Shown: positions 1 through 12,283 of the stretch, in pieces | How the letters are laid out: every line of letters starts with the position of its first letter | How positions within the stretch are numbered: position 1 is the first letter of the stretch | Origin: Begonia masoniana | Lineage: Eukaryota; Streptophyta; Magnoliopsida; Cucurbitales; Begoniaceae | Direction: 5' to 3' | DNA length: 64,000 nt | Assembly: GCA_022432975.1 (NCBI GenBank) | Contig: CM039505.1 | Coordinates: 22,699,338 to 22,763,337 of the forward strand | Made by a program: the position numbers and the translations under genes | Notes under the pieces: generated by a model | Told to the model about the DNA's origin: nothing | Database searches by the model: none | Seen by the model: the letters and a program-made list of their open reading frames with translations, nothing else

Positions 1-358
1 GTCCCGGTGGTCCAGGACTGAGTGGTTCGCCCTCCTGGTGGTGACCTTTTCTCTTCTCCCTATGAGGCCCTGCTTAGGTTTATCGCGGCCTTTCTGGTGT
101 TGGTGTTGTTCGGAGGATCCGTGAGTGACCTCCATGTTCACTGTACACCTGGATATATATTTTTATGATAGCATTGTTGATGTGGGCCTAGATTCACTAT
201 ATATATACTTATTTTATCGTTATCCCCATCAACCGTTTAAACTGAATAATAGAAGAGAAATGAATAACATTGAACTGGTTTTTGATTTTTAAAACGTGCA
301 TTGATTTGATAAGGCATGCATCCTTTGAGTGTAGGTATAACATCGCATACTGATTTGT
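1..358 (+). repeat. Direct duplication, copy 1 (left of the minisatellite)
   Basis: This stretch reappears at 1951-2312 with scattered substitutions and one-base indels, for example in the GTCCCGGTGGTCCAGGACTG start and in the CACTATATATATACTTATTT part. The two copies lie about 1.95 kb apart and bracket the 31-bp array. Copy 1 may extend left of the window. Confidence 0.93.
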
Positions 359-1858
359 GAATAGGCGGAATGTAGGGTACGCCCCTTGAGAATAGGCGGA
401 ATGTAGGGTACGCCCCTTGAGAATAGGCGGAATGTAGGGTACGCCCCTTGAGAATAGGCGGAATGTAGGGTACGCCCCTTGAGAATAGGCGGAATGTAGG
501 GTACGCCCCTTGAGAATAGGCGGAATGTAGGGTACGCCCCTTGAGAATAGGCGGAATGTAGGGTACGCCCCTTGAGAATAGGCGGAATGTAGGGTACGCC
601 CCTTGAGAATAGGCGGAATGTAGGGTACGCCCCTTGAGAATAGGCGGAATGTAGGGTACGCCCCTTGAGAATAGGCGGAATGTAGGGTACGCCCCTTGAG
701 AATAGGCGGAATGTAGGGTACGCCCCTTGAGAATAGGCGGAATGTAGGGTACGCCCCTTGAGAATAGGCGGAATGTAGGGTACGCCCCTTGAGAATAGGC
801 GGAATGTAGGGTACGCCCCTTGAGAATAGGCGGAATGTAGGGTACGCCCCTTGAGAATAGGCGGAATGTAGGGTACGCCCCTTGAGAATAGGCGGAATGT
901 AGGGTACGCCCCTTGAGAATAGGCGGAATGTAGGGTACGCCCCTTGAGAATAGGCGGAATGTAGGGTACGCCCCTTGAGAATAGGCGGAATGTAGGGTAC
1001 GCCCCTTGAGAATAGGCGGAATGTAGGGTACGCCCCTTGAGAATAGGCGGAATGTAGGGTACGCCCCTTGAGAATAGGCGGAATGTAGGGTACGCCCCTT
1101 GAGAATAGGCGGAATGTAGGGTACGCCCCTTGAGAATAGGCGGAATGTAGGGTACGCCCCTTGAGAATAGGCGGAATGTAGGGTACGCCCCTTGAGAATA
1201 GGCGGAATGTAGGGTACGCCCCTTGAGAATAGGCGGAATGTAGGGTACGCCCCTTGAGAATAGGCGGAATGTAGGGTACGCCCCTTGAGAATAGGCGGAA
1301 TGTAGGGTACGCCCCTTGAGAATAGGCGGAATGTAGGGTACGCCCCTTGAGAATAGGCGGAATGTAGGGTACGCCCCTTGAGAATAGGCGGAATGTAGGG
1401 TACGCCCCTTGAGAATAGGCGGAATGTAGGGTACGCCCCTTGAGAATAGGCGGAATGTAGGGTACGCCCCTTGAGAATAGGCGGAATGTAGGGTACGCCC
1501 CTTGAGAATAGGCGGAATGTAGGGTACGCCCCTTGAGAATAGGCGGAATGTAGGGTACGCCCCTTGAGAATAGGCGGAATGTAGGGTACGCCCCTTGAGA
1601 ATAGGCGGAATGTAGGGTACGCCCCTTGAGAATAGGCGGAATGTAGGGTACGCCCCTTGAGAATAGGCGGAATGTAGGGTACGCCCCTTGAGAATAGGCG
1701 GAATGTAGGGTACGCCCCTTGAGAATAGGCGGAATGTAGGGTACGCCCCTTGAGAATAGGCGGAATGTAGGGTACGCCCCTTGAGAATAGGCGGAATGTA
1801 GGGTACGCCCCTTGAGAATAGGCGGAATGTAGGGTACGCCCCTTGAGAATAGGCGGAA
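359..1858. repeat. 31-bp minisatellite, about 48 copies
   Basis: The unit begins GAATAGGCGGAATGTAGGGT and ends CGCCCCTTGA; spacing between successive copies is exactly 31 bp. Copies look identical by eye apart from the last partial one, which breaks off into AACGTTGC at about 1857. Such uniformity indicates recent expansion or homogenisation. As 31 is not a multiple of 3, three units make a 93-nt frame, and the minus strand stays open by chance across the whole array. Confidence 0.98.
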
Positions 1859-1950
1859 CGTTGCTACCCCCGGTATGATAAATCCACTGTGTGGTCCCCT
1901 TGGGCCCAGGGATGAGTGGTTCCTGCTTCCTGGTGTGCTCTAGCGCGTGT

Positions 1951-2312
1951 GTCCCGGTGGTCCAGGACTGAGTGGTTCGTCCCTCCTGGTGGTTGACCTT
2001 TTCTCTTCTCCCTATGAGGCCCTGCTTGGTGTTATCGCGGCCTTTCTGTGTTGGTGTTGTTCGGAGGATCCGTGAGTGACCTCCATTTTCACTGTACACC
2101 TGGATATATATTTTTATGATAGCATTGTTGATGTGGGCCTATATTCACTATATATATACTTATTTTATCGTTATCCCCATCAACCGTTTTAACTGAATAA
2201 TAAGAAGAGAAATGAATAACATTGAAACTGGTTTTGATTTTTAAAACGTGCATTGATTTGATAAGGCATGCATCCTTTGAGTGGTAGGTATAACATCTCA
2301 TACTGAGTTTGT
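1951..2312 (+). repeat. Direct duplication, copy 2 (right of the minisatellite)
   Basis: Second copy of 1-358. After the shared CATACTGA it continues into an intact LTR tail (TTTGTCACTCACCCC...), whereas copy 1 enters the minisatellite at the same point. The array therefore starts exactly inside the TACTGAG box. Confidence 0.93.
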
Positions 2313-2345
2313 CACTCACCCCAATGACTCCCCCTCTACAGGTAA
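2299..2345 (+). promoter_or_regulatory. LTR box resembling a splice branch/acceptor
   Basis: TACTGAGTTTGTCACTCACC followed by a pyrimidine-rich run and CTACAG|GTAAAGG. Three other Ty3-type LTRs in the window have the same order of elements. Branch-point plus acceptor function is inference. Confidence 0.4.
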
Positions 2346-2642
2346 AGGATGGAAGGCTAGGAAGTGAGCTCTGTCGATTGGATTTTCCCCTAGGGTCACA
2401 CTTTTTATTTCCTATAGATTTGTGTATGTAAGACATTCGAGATTGTACTTTATTTTGGCATGTAATTATTCTCATTTATCTTGTATTCCTACGATTGTTT
2501 GTACTCTCTTTTATTTGTTGCTTCGAGGAGGTCTTAGATCAGTGCTAAACTTCCGCATTTAGCCTTAGGTTAGGCGGTGGACCTCTCCGAGGTTGATCGC
2601 TTAACCTGGCGTTTCTGTTAGGCCCCCTCTCGGGTTGTGACA

Positions 2643-3499
2643 CTAATAGCTAACTAAATTGAAAATTGGAGTTGAAGAGATCAAGAAGTGAGGTGGGTAA
2701 AACCGAATCTCATGAGTCAAACTTGGCTTAACCGATGTGTTTACTCAACCTCATCGTCTCGCCCAATGGAAGCTCTAATACCAAATGGTGAGATGGTAGA
2801 AGCTAGAACACTAAATGATGTGTGAATGGAAGTTCAACAAAATTGATGAGTACAAGTTGGTTGGTAAAAGTTTTTAAAGGCTATAACTTTTATATTCTCA
2901 ACGTCTTACTTAACAAAAAGAAGAACTTCAACGAATAATCTTACGAGTTTGTATAATCTTACTGAAAATATTCACCAAGGAATTGATGAGAAAACTAATG
3001 AAAGAACGAAGAGAGAATTATACTCACAAAAATTCACAAATCGGAAACACAATTGCCAGTAAAAAGAACAAGCAAAAGTGGGGGTGCTAAAGAGCACAAT
3101 CTTTGTCTTGACAAGAAGAAGAAATTTAATCAAAAGAATCTAATTGAATTGATACCTTGGAGGTGTTTCAATACACCAAATTTAATAAAAGAGAATAATT
3201 CGGTTAAATCCAAAACTAATATAAAAATAACTAATTTTTGAAGAGAAAAAAAAAGATAAAAAAGTCTTCTTCAAAATATGGTTGTTGTATGGTTAAAATC
3301 TCTTAGATCCTTGAATCACTCCACATCTTGATGCTCGCAAATCTTGGAAACCCAACATCACGAATTTGAGTTTCTCCTTGCCCATCTGCCCTCCTCTTCA
3401 ATATTCCATGTGAGAACATGTATGAGCCTTTCCTTATCTATCATGTTTGGGCCTTTATCCAATTTTTCTTGAGAGTTAGTTTCTGAAAAATAACATGCT
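2643..3499. other. No gene seen; possible remnant LTR
   Basis: AT-rich sequence without a credible coding region. At 2775-2786 the minus strand reads TGGTATTAGAGC, one base from the Met-initiator primer site used by most elements here, and TGGTGAGATGG just to its right could be an LTR edge. This would imply a minus-strand LTR from about 2787 rightwards, perhaps belonging to the gypsy pol next door. No matching partner LTR was found. Confidence 0.3.
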
Positions 3500-6400
3500 A
3501 GAAAATGGTTAGAAATCCGTCAACTTTGAGATCTAGTGGTGACTCCTCGTGGGACATCATCATCTCCAGTTGGAAGAGATTTTATCTTGAAATCATGTGC
3601 TTTAAAATCCTCCTAGAACTCGTCTTCAAAATAAAGAAAAAGATCTTAGACGTTAAATGTAGCGAATACATCGTACTCACTTTGTAACTCCAACTTGTAA
3701 GTATTATCATTTATCTTTTTCAAGAATTTTGAAAGGTTTTTTGGCCCTAGACATGAGTTTGGATTTCTGTCATTTGGGAAATCTTTCCTTCCTCAATTGT
3801 ATCCAAATCAAATTATCTTTTTTAAATTTCATAGATATCCAGCCCTTATTCGCCGCTTTGGCATAGACTTCATTATTCTTTTCAATGATCTTCTTTACCT
3901 GTTCATGCCTAACTTTCACCTTTTCAGCTTTGCTTTGTCCTACGTGATTAATCGTTCCTTCCCATGGTAGAGGAATAAGATCAATGGGAGCGAGAGAATT
4001 GAATCCATAGACTACTTTAAAAAGACATTTTCTCACAATCATTCTCAATAAGACACCTATGGTTCGGTTTACAACTTCCATTTTTCCATCTATTTGAGAA
4101 TTGAAGGACATATTGAACAATAGTTTAGTGTCCAATTTCTTCCAAAGAGTCTTCCAAAATGCACTTAGGAATTTTGTGTCTCTGTTTGATATGATGGATC
4201 GGCAAATTCCATGCATTTTCACAATTTCTTTAAAGAATAATTCAGCAATTTAGTAAGAATCATCCACTTTGGAGAAACAACCCACGACTAACATGATTGA
4301 ATCTTTCATCATTGTTGTGTGGGGTAATCCTAGAATAAAATCCATACTCAGTCCCACTCAAGGATGACTTGGCACTGGTTATGACATATATAGACCATGA
4401 GTGATATGCAAAGGAGGACTATTGACACAATCCCGAGCCAAGGGCATGCCCTCAGCCGATCCTCTTTCTAACAAGTTTGTTCTTTTTATAGGAGACAGCT
4501 ATTTGAAGACTTGAAGTGGGAACCAAACATCCTAGACTTGAAGAAGCCACTCCTTGTGTTAACTTGAGAGCAAACTCTCGACCACACCAATTGTTAAAGG
4601 AGGAATTTGTCTTCCTTTTGGCAAATGTTGTAACCGAACCTAGTTTTACTTTTTTCTTTCAAAGAAACACTTTGTTTATTTTATGTTTGAATTGCATGCA
4701 TGACTGAACACTTTTGGAGGGAAAGTGAGCTAAATTTAGAAGAATAAGGACCACATTGAAAGAGACATTTGTTGAGAGAAAAGAGTTACCAAAATTAGCA
4801 TGACACTAGGTGTCCTCGTCTAGGTGAAGTGGTCAAGCACACCCATTTTGGGTTGTCTTCTTTTGTGTTGTTTTGAAAAGAGTATAAACTCTCTTCTATT
4901 TCAAGCTGGAGTGTTTTTCCCCTAAAAGGACCATAAACCCGAGAAGGTGCACATTCTATCACCTTCAAAACTAGTAGGACCTCCCATGTGCATAACTTTT
5001 AATCCACATTAAGTCAGCCACTGAAATTTTTAAGGTCTTTCAACCACACATCAAGTAAGATCGTGTTAAAATTTCAAGTTATTTGGAGTTATACAGCAAA
5101 CATTGTGCTACTCAGAAGTTATCCCTCTCGGCCAATATAGCCATTTTTCTAGGTAGTTTGAGCAAGTCTGATTCTTCCGTGCATAACTTTTCCGCTAATG
5201 CGACTTTCCCATTGAAATTTTAAGGGTGTTTCATACACCTATAAGAACATACTAAAATTTCATAGCACTTAGATATGTTTTGCATTATTTATTACCTGTT
5301 GGAATATGGGGAACCTCAGTTATTGTCAATTGAATATTCGAGGGGAACTAGTGCTTGTGTTGCCACACAAGTTGCCATATGTTGAAGCGCGTCAATGAGG
5401 TTGTAGACAACTCTTTGTTTTCTTGCAGATTATACATCTGTCCACGACTTTGTGTACGTCTTTTAGCATGTAAGGCAAAAAAAAAAAAAAAAAAAAGCTT
5501 ATTTAAGGCTTCAAAGTCTCTTTTCCCCAAAGTGGCTAGCAAGACCACCTTCGTGTGTTTCCCTCGTGAGGGATTCTTGTAGACTGCAAGTTGGAATGCA
5601 TAGCTTTCATCCTTTGAAAAGGAAGTGGTCCGTCAAATGGTACCTGTCTTGGCTTTGACTCCACAATTTGCATACCAATTTTTGAAATCTTTATCCTCTT
5701 AGTAAAGTTCGTTGTTCCAGTCAAAACCAAATATTTTAGTTTTTAATTTGGTTAGTAAAGGGCACCTTCGTGATAGTGCGTCAGCCTCAATAGTTAAGTC
5801 TTCCTTTTTGTACTTGATTATATAAGAGTAACGTTCAAGAAACTCCACCAATTTTGCGTGTCTTCTATTAAGTTTGCCTTGACTTTTTATATGCTTCAAA
5901 GATGGGTGGTTGGTATGAATAATAAACTCCTTGAGAAGTAAGTAATGTTGTCACTCTTCTAATTCTCTTATTACGACATAGAACTCTTATCATAGGTTGA
6001 ATAATTTGATGCAGCATCCTTTAATTTCTCACTAAAATAAGCAATTGATCTTCCTTATTGCATAAGAATAACTCCAATTCTCAGTCCCGAAGCATCGCAT
6101 TCCACTTCAAAGATTTTGTTAAAATCAGGTAGGGCAAGAATCAGCGCATTGCATAATTTGTTTTTGATAGTATCAAAACTTACTCGACAAGCATTAGTCC
6201 AAATAAAGTATTTTCCTTTCTTAGCGCAATCGGTGATTGATGCCATAAAATGTGCTAAAATTATTGATAAATCTCCAATAAAATGAGACTAATCCATTGA
6301 AACTTCTTACTTTTGAAATGTTACTTGGAATTAACCACTCCTTGATTGCTTCAATTTTGGTGTCGTCACTTCAATGTTAGGACTAGATATGATAAAGCCA

Positions 6401-7009
6401 ATAAAATGTACATTTTCTTGTACAAAAGAGCATTTTTTTTTCTTATAGCCAAAGAGCTTGGCTTCTTGCAAAGTTTCAATTAACTGTTGAAGATGATTTA
6501 AATGGACCTCCAAGTTGTCCCTAAGTTTCAATATGTCAACAAAACAAATCACTATAAATTTGCCCAAAACTCCTTCAGTACGTGGTACATAAGACACATA
6601 AAGGTGCTCGGTGTGTTAGACAGGCCGAAAGACATTACTAACCATTCATACAACCAAAGTTAGTCTTGAAAGCCATTTTCCATATGTCCTCTTCTTTCAT
6701 GCATATTTGATGATGTCTGCTCTTGAGATCCGCCTTAGAGAATATCGTTGACTTATTAAGCTCTTCCAACATGTCATCAAGTGTAGAAATTGAGAACCAA
6801 TATTTATGGTAATTTGATTGAGGAATCGACTATCCACACACATTCTCATCAGTCAGTCTGTTTGGGTACCAAAAGTGTTGGTGTGGCACAAGGCCTAAGT
6901 GATTCGTGAATGTACCCCTTTTTGAGTAATTTTGTGACTTGCCGGTGTAATTCTTTAGCCTCCTCCAAGTTCGACCTATAAGCTAGTCTATTTGGTAGAG
7001 CAAATCTTG
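3500..7009 (-). pseudogene. Ty3/gypsy pol remnant (RT, RNase H, integrase)
   Basis: Read on the minus strand in order: the start of RT near 6850-6990 (ELHRQVTKLLKKGYIHESL and the PCATPTLLVPK motif), more RT at 6600-6330 (VDILKLRDNLEVHLNHL, CSFVQENVHFIGFIIS), RNase H near 5900-5750 ([27 protein letters not shown]), the integrase zinc-finger tail near 5450-5350 (DVHKVVDRCIICKKTKS), the integrase core at 4350-3950 (SMDFILGLP, SNRDTKFLSAFWKTLWKKL, EVVNRT) and the C-terminal region down to about 3500 (IWIQLRKERFP, ATFNV). This is the usual Ty3 RT-RH-INT order. It has many stops and frameshifts, an unassigned insertion at about 4430-5345 and a large insertion at 7010. It is dead. Confidence 0.88.
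4430..5345. other. Unassigned insertion inside the gypsy integrase
   Basis: The integrase reading stops after KTKSCLQPH near 5345 and resumes with HGLYI near 4425, so about 0.9 kb has been inserted. The inserted DNA is AT-rich, without coding signal. It holds two similar 100-bp blocks around TGCATAACTTTT (near 4990 and 5180) and an A18 run at 5479-5496. Borders and family are unknown; a degraded solo LTR is possible. Confidence 0.45.
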
Positions 7010-8213
7010 TGATAGGATACGGGAACCTGTAAACGCATGCAGAAGCAACAAAGGAAAACAAAGGAATGGTGCTCTCAGGTTGAACTGAAGAACACCCCAA
7101 AAACATAGACAAAACATGTAAAAACATAAAGATAAACAAAGAATAGCATGGCATTGGATGTTGTGGATTACTTGATGAGAGTGAGGTTACGAACCTGTAA
7201 ACTCTTTAGAGGATGACAATAAGATGGATGACGGAATAAACCACTGCTAGACCGGACGGCTAACTGTGAGACTGACTGATAAAGAGCTCTCCGCGAACGA
7301 AGGGCACTCCAGCAAATGGACCAGGCTTTCCACCCTTCTGCTGTTTGCCCCACTCAAAAATTGCTGGCAAAAAGGATGGTCTAAGAGGCTACCGAGCAAC
7401 CCATAACTTGGCAGACAACGAGGGAACGCTCGGATATAGGTACCAAAGAGAAGCATTTGGCGAATACTTCAAAAATGAAGACAAACTTCACTATGATTTC
7501 GTTTAATCAAAAGTTCCAATACAAAGCTCTGATTCGAGCTTAAATAAACCCATAAACCATCGGGTTTCAGCTTCAGAAGGAAAGAAAGGAGATTACAAAA
7601 ATAGCCGTTGGAAGGAAATATAGATGTTGGAATGTACGACGTCGCAGTTGTGCGCGCACTGCTTTGCTGCTCGGCTACGTGCGCTGCTCCTCACGCCCAT
7701 TTGCGCTCCCCTGTTGCATGGCCAAAGAACTCGTGCACACCAACCTGCGCGGCCAAGTGCTCCTTTGCATGCGCGTGCGCGTGCTCCTTCCTGCGCGCGC
7801 CTGCTGCTGCTGCTGGGCCGTCTTCTTGTGTGCGCTGCTTGGTGCTTCTTGGCTTGAAACCATTCAGTGTGTGTCTTGGCTTCGACCATGCCACCTTCTC
7901 GTGCGCCCATCCCGATCCAAGAGCATTCCTAAATATAACTAAGTATGCAAGCATCCTAAATAATAAGACTACAAGTTTGCCAATAAATACAAGGAAGACT
8001 AATGTTTGCCCAATGCTAAAAGTCATGCACAAAATTATGTAAATAGCTCGTTTACAAGATTTGTTAATGGGAAGACAAATTCTCACTTCAACGTTCTTAA
8101 CCCAAGCTATAGAATGACATTTGCTAGCAAAACTCACAAACTGGTTAGATGAAAGATTGTATAAAATACGTACCTTTGTTCGTGCTTAACGGGTATGAGT
8201 CGTTGGCATATCA
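7010..8213 (-). repeat. LARD-like element, 3' LTR (left)
   Basis: 1204 bp, starting TGATAGGATAC and ending GGCATATCA, matched along its length by 11080-12278. It contains a GC-rich stretch (7640-7830) of CTG and GCGC runs that produces overlapping spurious ORFs on both strands. Confidence 0.93.
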
Positions 8214-8356
8214 TCCTCTCTAGGTGATTGAGGATTTGAGCTCAAATCCAGTGGTTGGCTCGTCCCAAAGAAGGCTCCTTCAAAATGATATCTAAGATCC
8301 TTGACTTGATTCACTAAATGTTTAAATTTTAATATGACTAACATATAGTCATCCAT

Positions 8357-10765
8357 TCAAGCATATAATTGAGATCCCTTTAACCACCAATATTGTTTTT
8401 GATAACATATCCCAAATTTAGAAAGTTGGTCGGTCTCATATTGTAAACTAAAATCGATGATAGAGGGGAAAAGATCATGAAAGAAAGTCTCATCTTCAAA
8501 TTTTGTAAACACTTTGTCTTCATTCAAATGAAAGTAAGAAATATGAAAACAATCCAAAAGCTTTGTTCAAAAAGCAAGATAGTTAAAATCAATAGTAAAA
8601 CATATGTTTAAGGCATCATTTTCAAACTCATCCACTGCAATGTATTTCAATTCCCAAAGTAGATGTAAGAAGACATAGAATAAAAGAGGTGCTACTACAC
8701 ATGATGAGACCTCCTTCAAAGAAAGGTCATGATCATTATACCAAAGAACCCAATCAACAATAATATTAAAGTAATCTACTATCAAACCAATCCTAAATAA
8801 CCATTTAATCAAAGTATTAGTTGGTGCATATCTTGGTGTCAAAGTACCAACTATCTTCTTCGCTACCTCATTGATGTGGTTCTTTAAAGGTTTAGGAAGC
8901 CACATGATTCTAAAAAGACTCTTTCCATCCTTAATCCAAGAAAATATAAGGGAAAAACATTATATTTTTAAATTATAAGAAATAACTAGGGTTAAGTTCA
9001 AAGAAGGATCATAAAAACTTTGTCCAACGATTAACAACCCATTTTCTTTCTTATCCCAAAACACTTTCCTTTTCACAAAATAATTATCATAATCTACAAA
9101 ACCCTTTATAATTTTCAGCTTATAAAAGGTAGGCTCATGCATAGGTTCCAAAATAGAAATAATCTTAGCTACAACAAAATAAATTTCAAGTTCAACAAAG
9201 TTCATTTCAATCATCATGCTATAACCTTTAAACTGAAAAATCAATTGCCTATCACATATATATAACCAACATGTTAAACTTTTTTCTTCTTTTAAGAAAG
9301 GCAATAAACAAGATTCGTGCATGATTCTACTTCTAATTTTATTCTTCTTAAAGTAAGGGATTTTAAAACCAAAAAGTCTAACTACTTCAATTAATTTCAT
9401 AACATTCAAGATTAAGATAATCCTTAAGATTCCGTTAGAGTAATGCCATGAAATAAGAGTGCAATAAAGGTCCATATTCATAAAGCTTATCAAACTGACA
9501 TGCATAACATGTGTAATCCTTAATGCTTTACCAAAAGAACTTTTTATATCCCAAAACATGAATTTCATCATGAAGTAAACGTTAAAATTTTCAAAACATT
9601 TTTCAATAAAGTAATTTGAAAAGTCATGAGATGGAATACTTAGCTTCTCTTCTTGGAACGAGGAATAAATATTAACATGTTCACTAATGCTATGCAAACA
9701 TGATAATTTAGGACACAACACATCATAAATTTTATCCCATCTAATTCTAAAAAATCAAGAAATTAAATTATTTGGTGGAACGAACCTAAGCGTTATATCA
9801 CTCAAAGTCCTCCTAGACAATTCATCCTTTAAGTTTGGCTTAAAAGGCTTAAGATGCTCTAAGGATCTTGAAAGACCTTTTTCCTTCTTAGCCAATGAGG
9901 TATTAATGGGAGAACCTTTTCTTTTCGAAGCATAAGGGCTTTCCTCGGTTTGGATTAAAAAGGGATCAAAGTAACCTCTATCAACTAGGTAGTTCTCTTG
10001 ATGGGTTTGAGAAAAAAGCATGTATGCATACATTACATAAAGGGGTTCCTTTTTGGCATAGGACAACTTCTCATAGTCCTTTGCTAAAATTTTCTCCCTA
10101 GGACTAACATCAAACGGGTCATGCCAAATGATAACCTCATTAGCTCCCAAAATCTTGGATTCCTCGGGTTGGATTCTTCATCTTGAGGCTTAAGGTCTCC
10201 ATTAGATCCTAACACTTGTTCACTTTCAACCTCAAGGAGAATTCCTTCAGATTGATTCACAACTCCAAAATCTTCAATGAAACCGATTGGGGTAGGGGTT
10301 TCTATAACGTTCTCTCCTAAAATTCCCAACCGATCTTCATTCTCTTGTTCATCTGAGTTATGGTCCATGGTCTTTTCTCCTTTCATTACTTTATCCATTT
10401 CAAGTAATGGACCTTCCTCGGGATCTTCTTTAAGGTTTCCTCAACAAATTCATTAACACCAATTGGAGGGGGTTCTACAAAACTATCTCCCAAAAACTCA
10501 CCAAAATTTTTTTCCATTTGATTATGAGAACTAAAAACCATTACTCCTTCTTAGCTAGAGGAGAAACCTTAGACCTTTTGGATAATTCCTCAGCCTTCTT
10601 TTTGCACTCAAACACATGACAATGAAGTTTATGTAACGTCTCATCATAGGTTGGAGAGGAATTAACAACCAATTTAGTTCTCCGTTTAGACTCTAATTCA
10701 AAATCATTTTGATTAAACTTGGGGAGATTTTTTCTAAACATTTTAGGAACGACAAATAAACACAA
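8357..10765 (-). pseudogene. Orphan degenerate ORF of the LARD-like element, about 800 codons
   Basis: Open segments at 10765-10541, 10150-9755, 9721-8960, 8905-8567 and 8557-8357 all share one minus frame, separated by single stops, with an intervening stretch (about 10540-10150) readable in a neighbouring frame. That is what a single long coding region with two compensating frameshifts and a few nonsense changes would leave. The N-terminal part is basic (SKRRTKLV, ECKKKAEELSKRSK), a middle part acidic (NSDEQENEDRLG), the rest aromatic-rich. I see no zinc knuckle, protease or RT motif and do not recognise the family. A diverged gag-like or captured protein is possible. Confidence 0.5.
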
Positions 10766-11059
10766 AACACAAGCTAAATAACTTGGTGACTAAACAGAAC
10801 ACGAAGACATTAGAAAACATAAACAAAAAAAAATTCACGAAACAGCTACAACAAAATAAAACACAACACAATTATCTAACAAATTGTTCCCTGAATTTAA
10901 ACCAGTCTCTTGGCTGAAGGACACTCCAAATTCAGGCAGAAAATTGATCACAATTCAAGTCTGTATATGCTGATAATAGACATAACAACATGAAAAAAAA
11001 CACAAAACGAAAACAACAAAAATAGAGAAGAAATACGAGACAACAAAACACAGAAAAAC

Positions 11060-11079
11060 ACCAAGTCTTTCATACCAAA
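11060..11079 (-). promoter_or_regulatory. Primer-binding-like site of the LARD-like element
   Basis: On the minus strand TTTGGTATGAAAGAC directly follows the TATCA end of the right LTR. It resembles the Met-initiator site TGGTATCAGAGC with three mismatches. Confidence 0.5.
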
Positions 11080-12278
11080 TGATAGGATACGAGAACCTGT
11101 AAACGCATGCAGAAGCAAAAAAGGAAAACAAAAGGTCAGTGCTCTCAGGTTGAACTGAAGAACACCCCAAAAACAGAGACAAAACAAGTAAAAACAGAAA
11201 GATAAACAGAGGATAACATGGAATGGGTGTTGTGGATTACCTAATGAGTGTGAGGTAATGAACCTGTAAACTCTTCAGAGGATGACGATAAGATGGATGA
11301 CGGAATAAACCACTACTGAACCGGACGGCTAACTGTGAGGCAGACTGATAAAGAGCTCTCCGCGAAGGAAGGGCACTCCAGCAAATGGACCAGGCTTTCC
11401 ACCCTTCTACTGTTTGCCCAACTTAGAAATTTCCGGTGAGAAGGATGATCTAAGAGGCTACCGAGCAACCCAGAACTTGGTAGACAATAAGGGAACGCTT
11501 GGATATACGCACCAAGGAGAATCATTCAGCGAATACTTTGAAAATGAAGACAAACTTCACTATGATTTCATTTAATCAAAAGTTTAATTACAGAGCTCTA
11601 AGTCGAGCTTAAATAAGCCCACAAACCATCAGGTTTCACCTTCAGAATGAAAGAAAGAAGACTACAAAAATAGCCATTGGAAGGAAATATAGCCGTTGGA
11701 ATGTACGGCGTCGCAATTGCACGTGCGCGCTGCTTTGCTGATTGACGACACGTGCTGCTCCCTGTGCCCATCTGCACGCTCCTGTTGCACTGCCAAGGGA
11801 CTTGTTCTTGCCAACCCGCGTGACTAGGTGCTCCTTCGCGCGTGCCTGCTTCTTCCTGCGTGTGCCTGCTGCTGCTGCTGGGCCCTCTTCCTGCGCGCGT
11901 TGCTTGGTGCTTCTTGGCTTGACTCCATTCCGTACGTGCCTTGGCTTCGACCATGCCTCCTTCTCGTGCACCCATCCCGATCCAAGAGTATTCCTAAATA
12001 TAACTAAGTATGCAAGCATTCTAAATAATAAGGCTACAAGTTTGACGATAAATACAAGGAAGGCTAATGTTTGCCCAATACTAAAAGTCATGCACAAAAT
12101 TATGTAAATAGCTCGGTTACAAGATTTGTTAATGGGAAGACAAGTTCCCTCTTCATTGTTCTTAACCCAAGCTATAGAATTACATTTGCCTGCAAAACTC
12201 ACAAACCAGTTAAATGAAAGATTATATAAAATCCGTACCTTAGTTCGTGCTTGACGGGTAGGAGTCATAGGCATATCA
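11080..12278 (-). repeat. LARD-like element, 5' LTR (right)
   Basis: 1199 bp, same termini as the left LTR. The duplicated target TCTTG follows at 12279. The same GC-rich segment appears at 11700-11960 with several substitutions. Confidence 0.93.
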
Positions 12279-12283
12279 TCTTG

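Larger units (their letters stand above)
1..2642 (+). mobile_element. Ty3/gypsy-type LTR, start outside window, swollen by a minisatellite
   Basis: The segment ends in ...GGGTTGTGACA at 2642, the usual style of end for plant Ty3 LTRs, after which the sequence changes character. Near 2300-2345 it has the TACTGAG.../CTACAG layout seen in the other Ty3 LTRs of this window. No primer site follows at 2643, so it is a 3' LTR or a solo LTR. Its interior is a 31-bp tandem array (359-1858) flanked by two diverged copies of a 360-bp segment. The 5' end cannot be placed. Assignment to Ty3 rests on architecture, not on linked pol. No real coding region is present. Confidence 0.5.
7010..12278 (-). mobile_element. 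Complete LARD-like LTR retrotransposon
   Basis: Two LTRs of about 1.2 kb (7010-8213, 11080-12278) both run from TGATAGGATAC to GGCATATCA, so each has TGATA...TATCA ends. The element is flanked by an exact 5-bp duplication, TCTTG at 7005-7009 and 12279-12283. It split the gypsy pol: RT reading continues from 12284 to 7009. Orientation is minus: a Met-type primer-like site lies left of 11080 and a purine run (AGAGAGGA) adjoins the left LTR. The 2.9-kb interior has no RT, RNase H or integrase, so it is non-autonomous. The LTRs differ at many sites by eye, implying an old insertion. Confidence 0.93.

Noticed and set aside
237..2099. 620-codon minus-strand ORF through the 31-bp array
   Set aside because: It is open only because three 31-bp units make a stop-free 93-nt period. 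The flanks show no gene signal.
1..2642. Centromeric or subtelomeric satellite
   Set aside because: The array is short, sits within LTR-like flanks, and no telomere-type repeat is present.
7593..8137. Several overlapping ORFs on both strands in GC-rich DNA
   Set aside because: They lie in the LTR of the LARD-like element, and the matching region at 11598-12388 does not conserve the reading frames.
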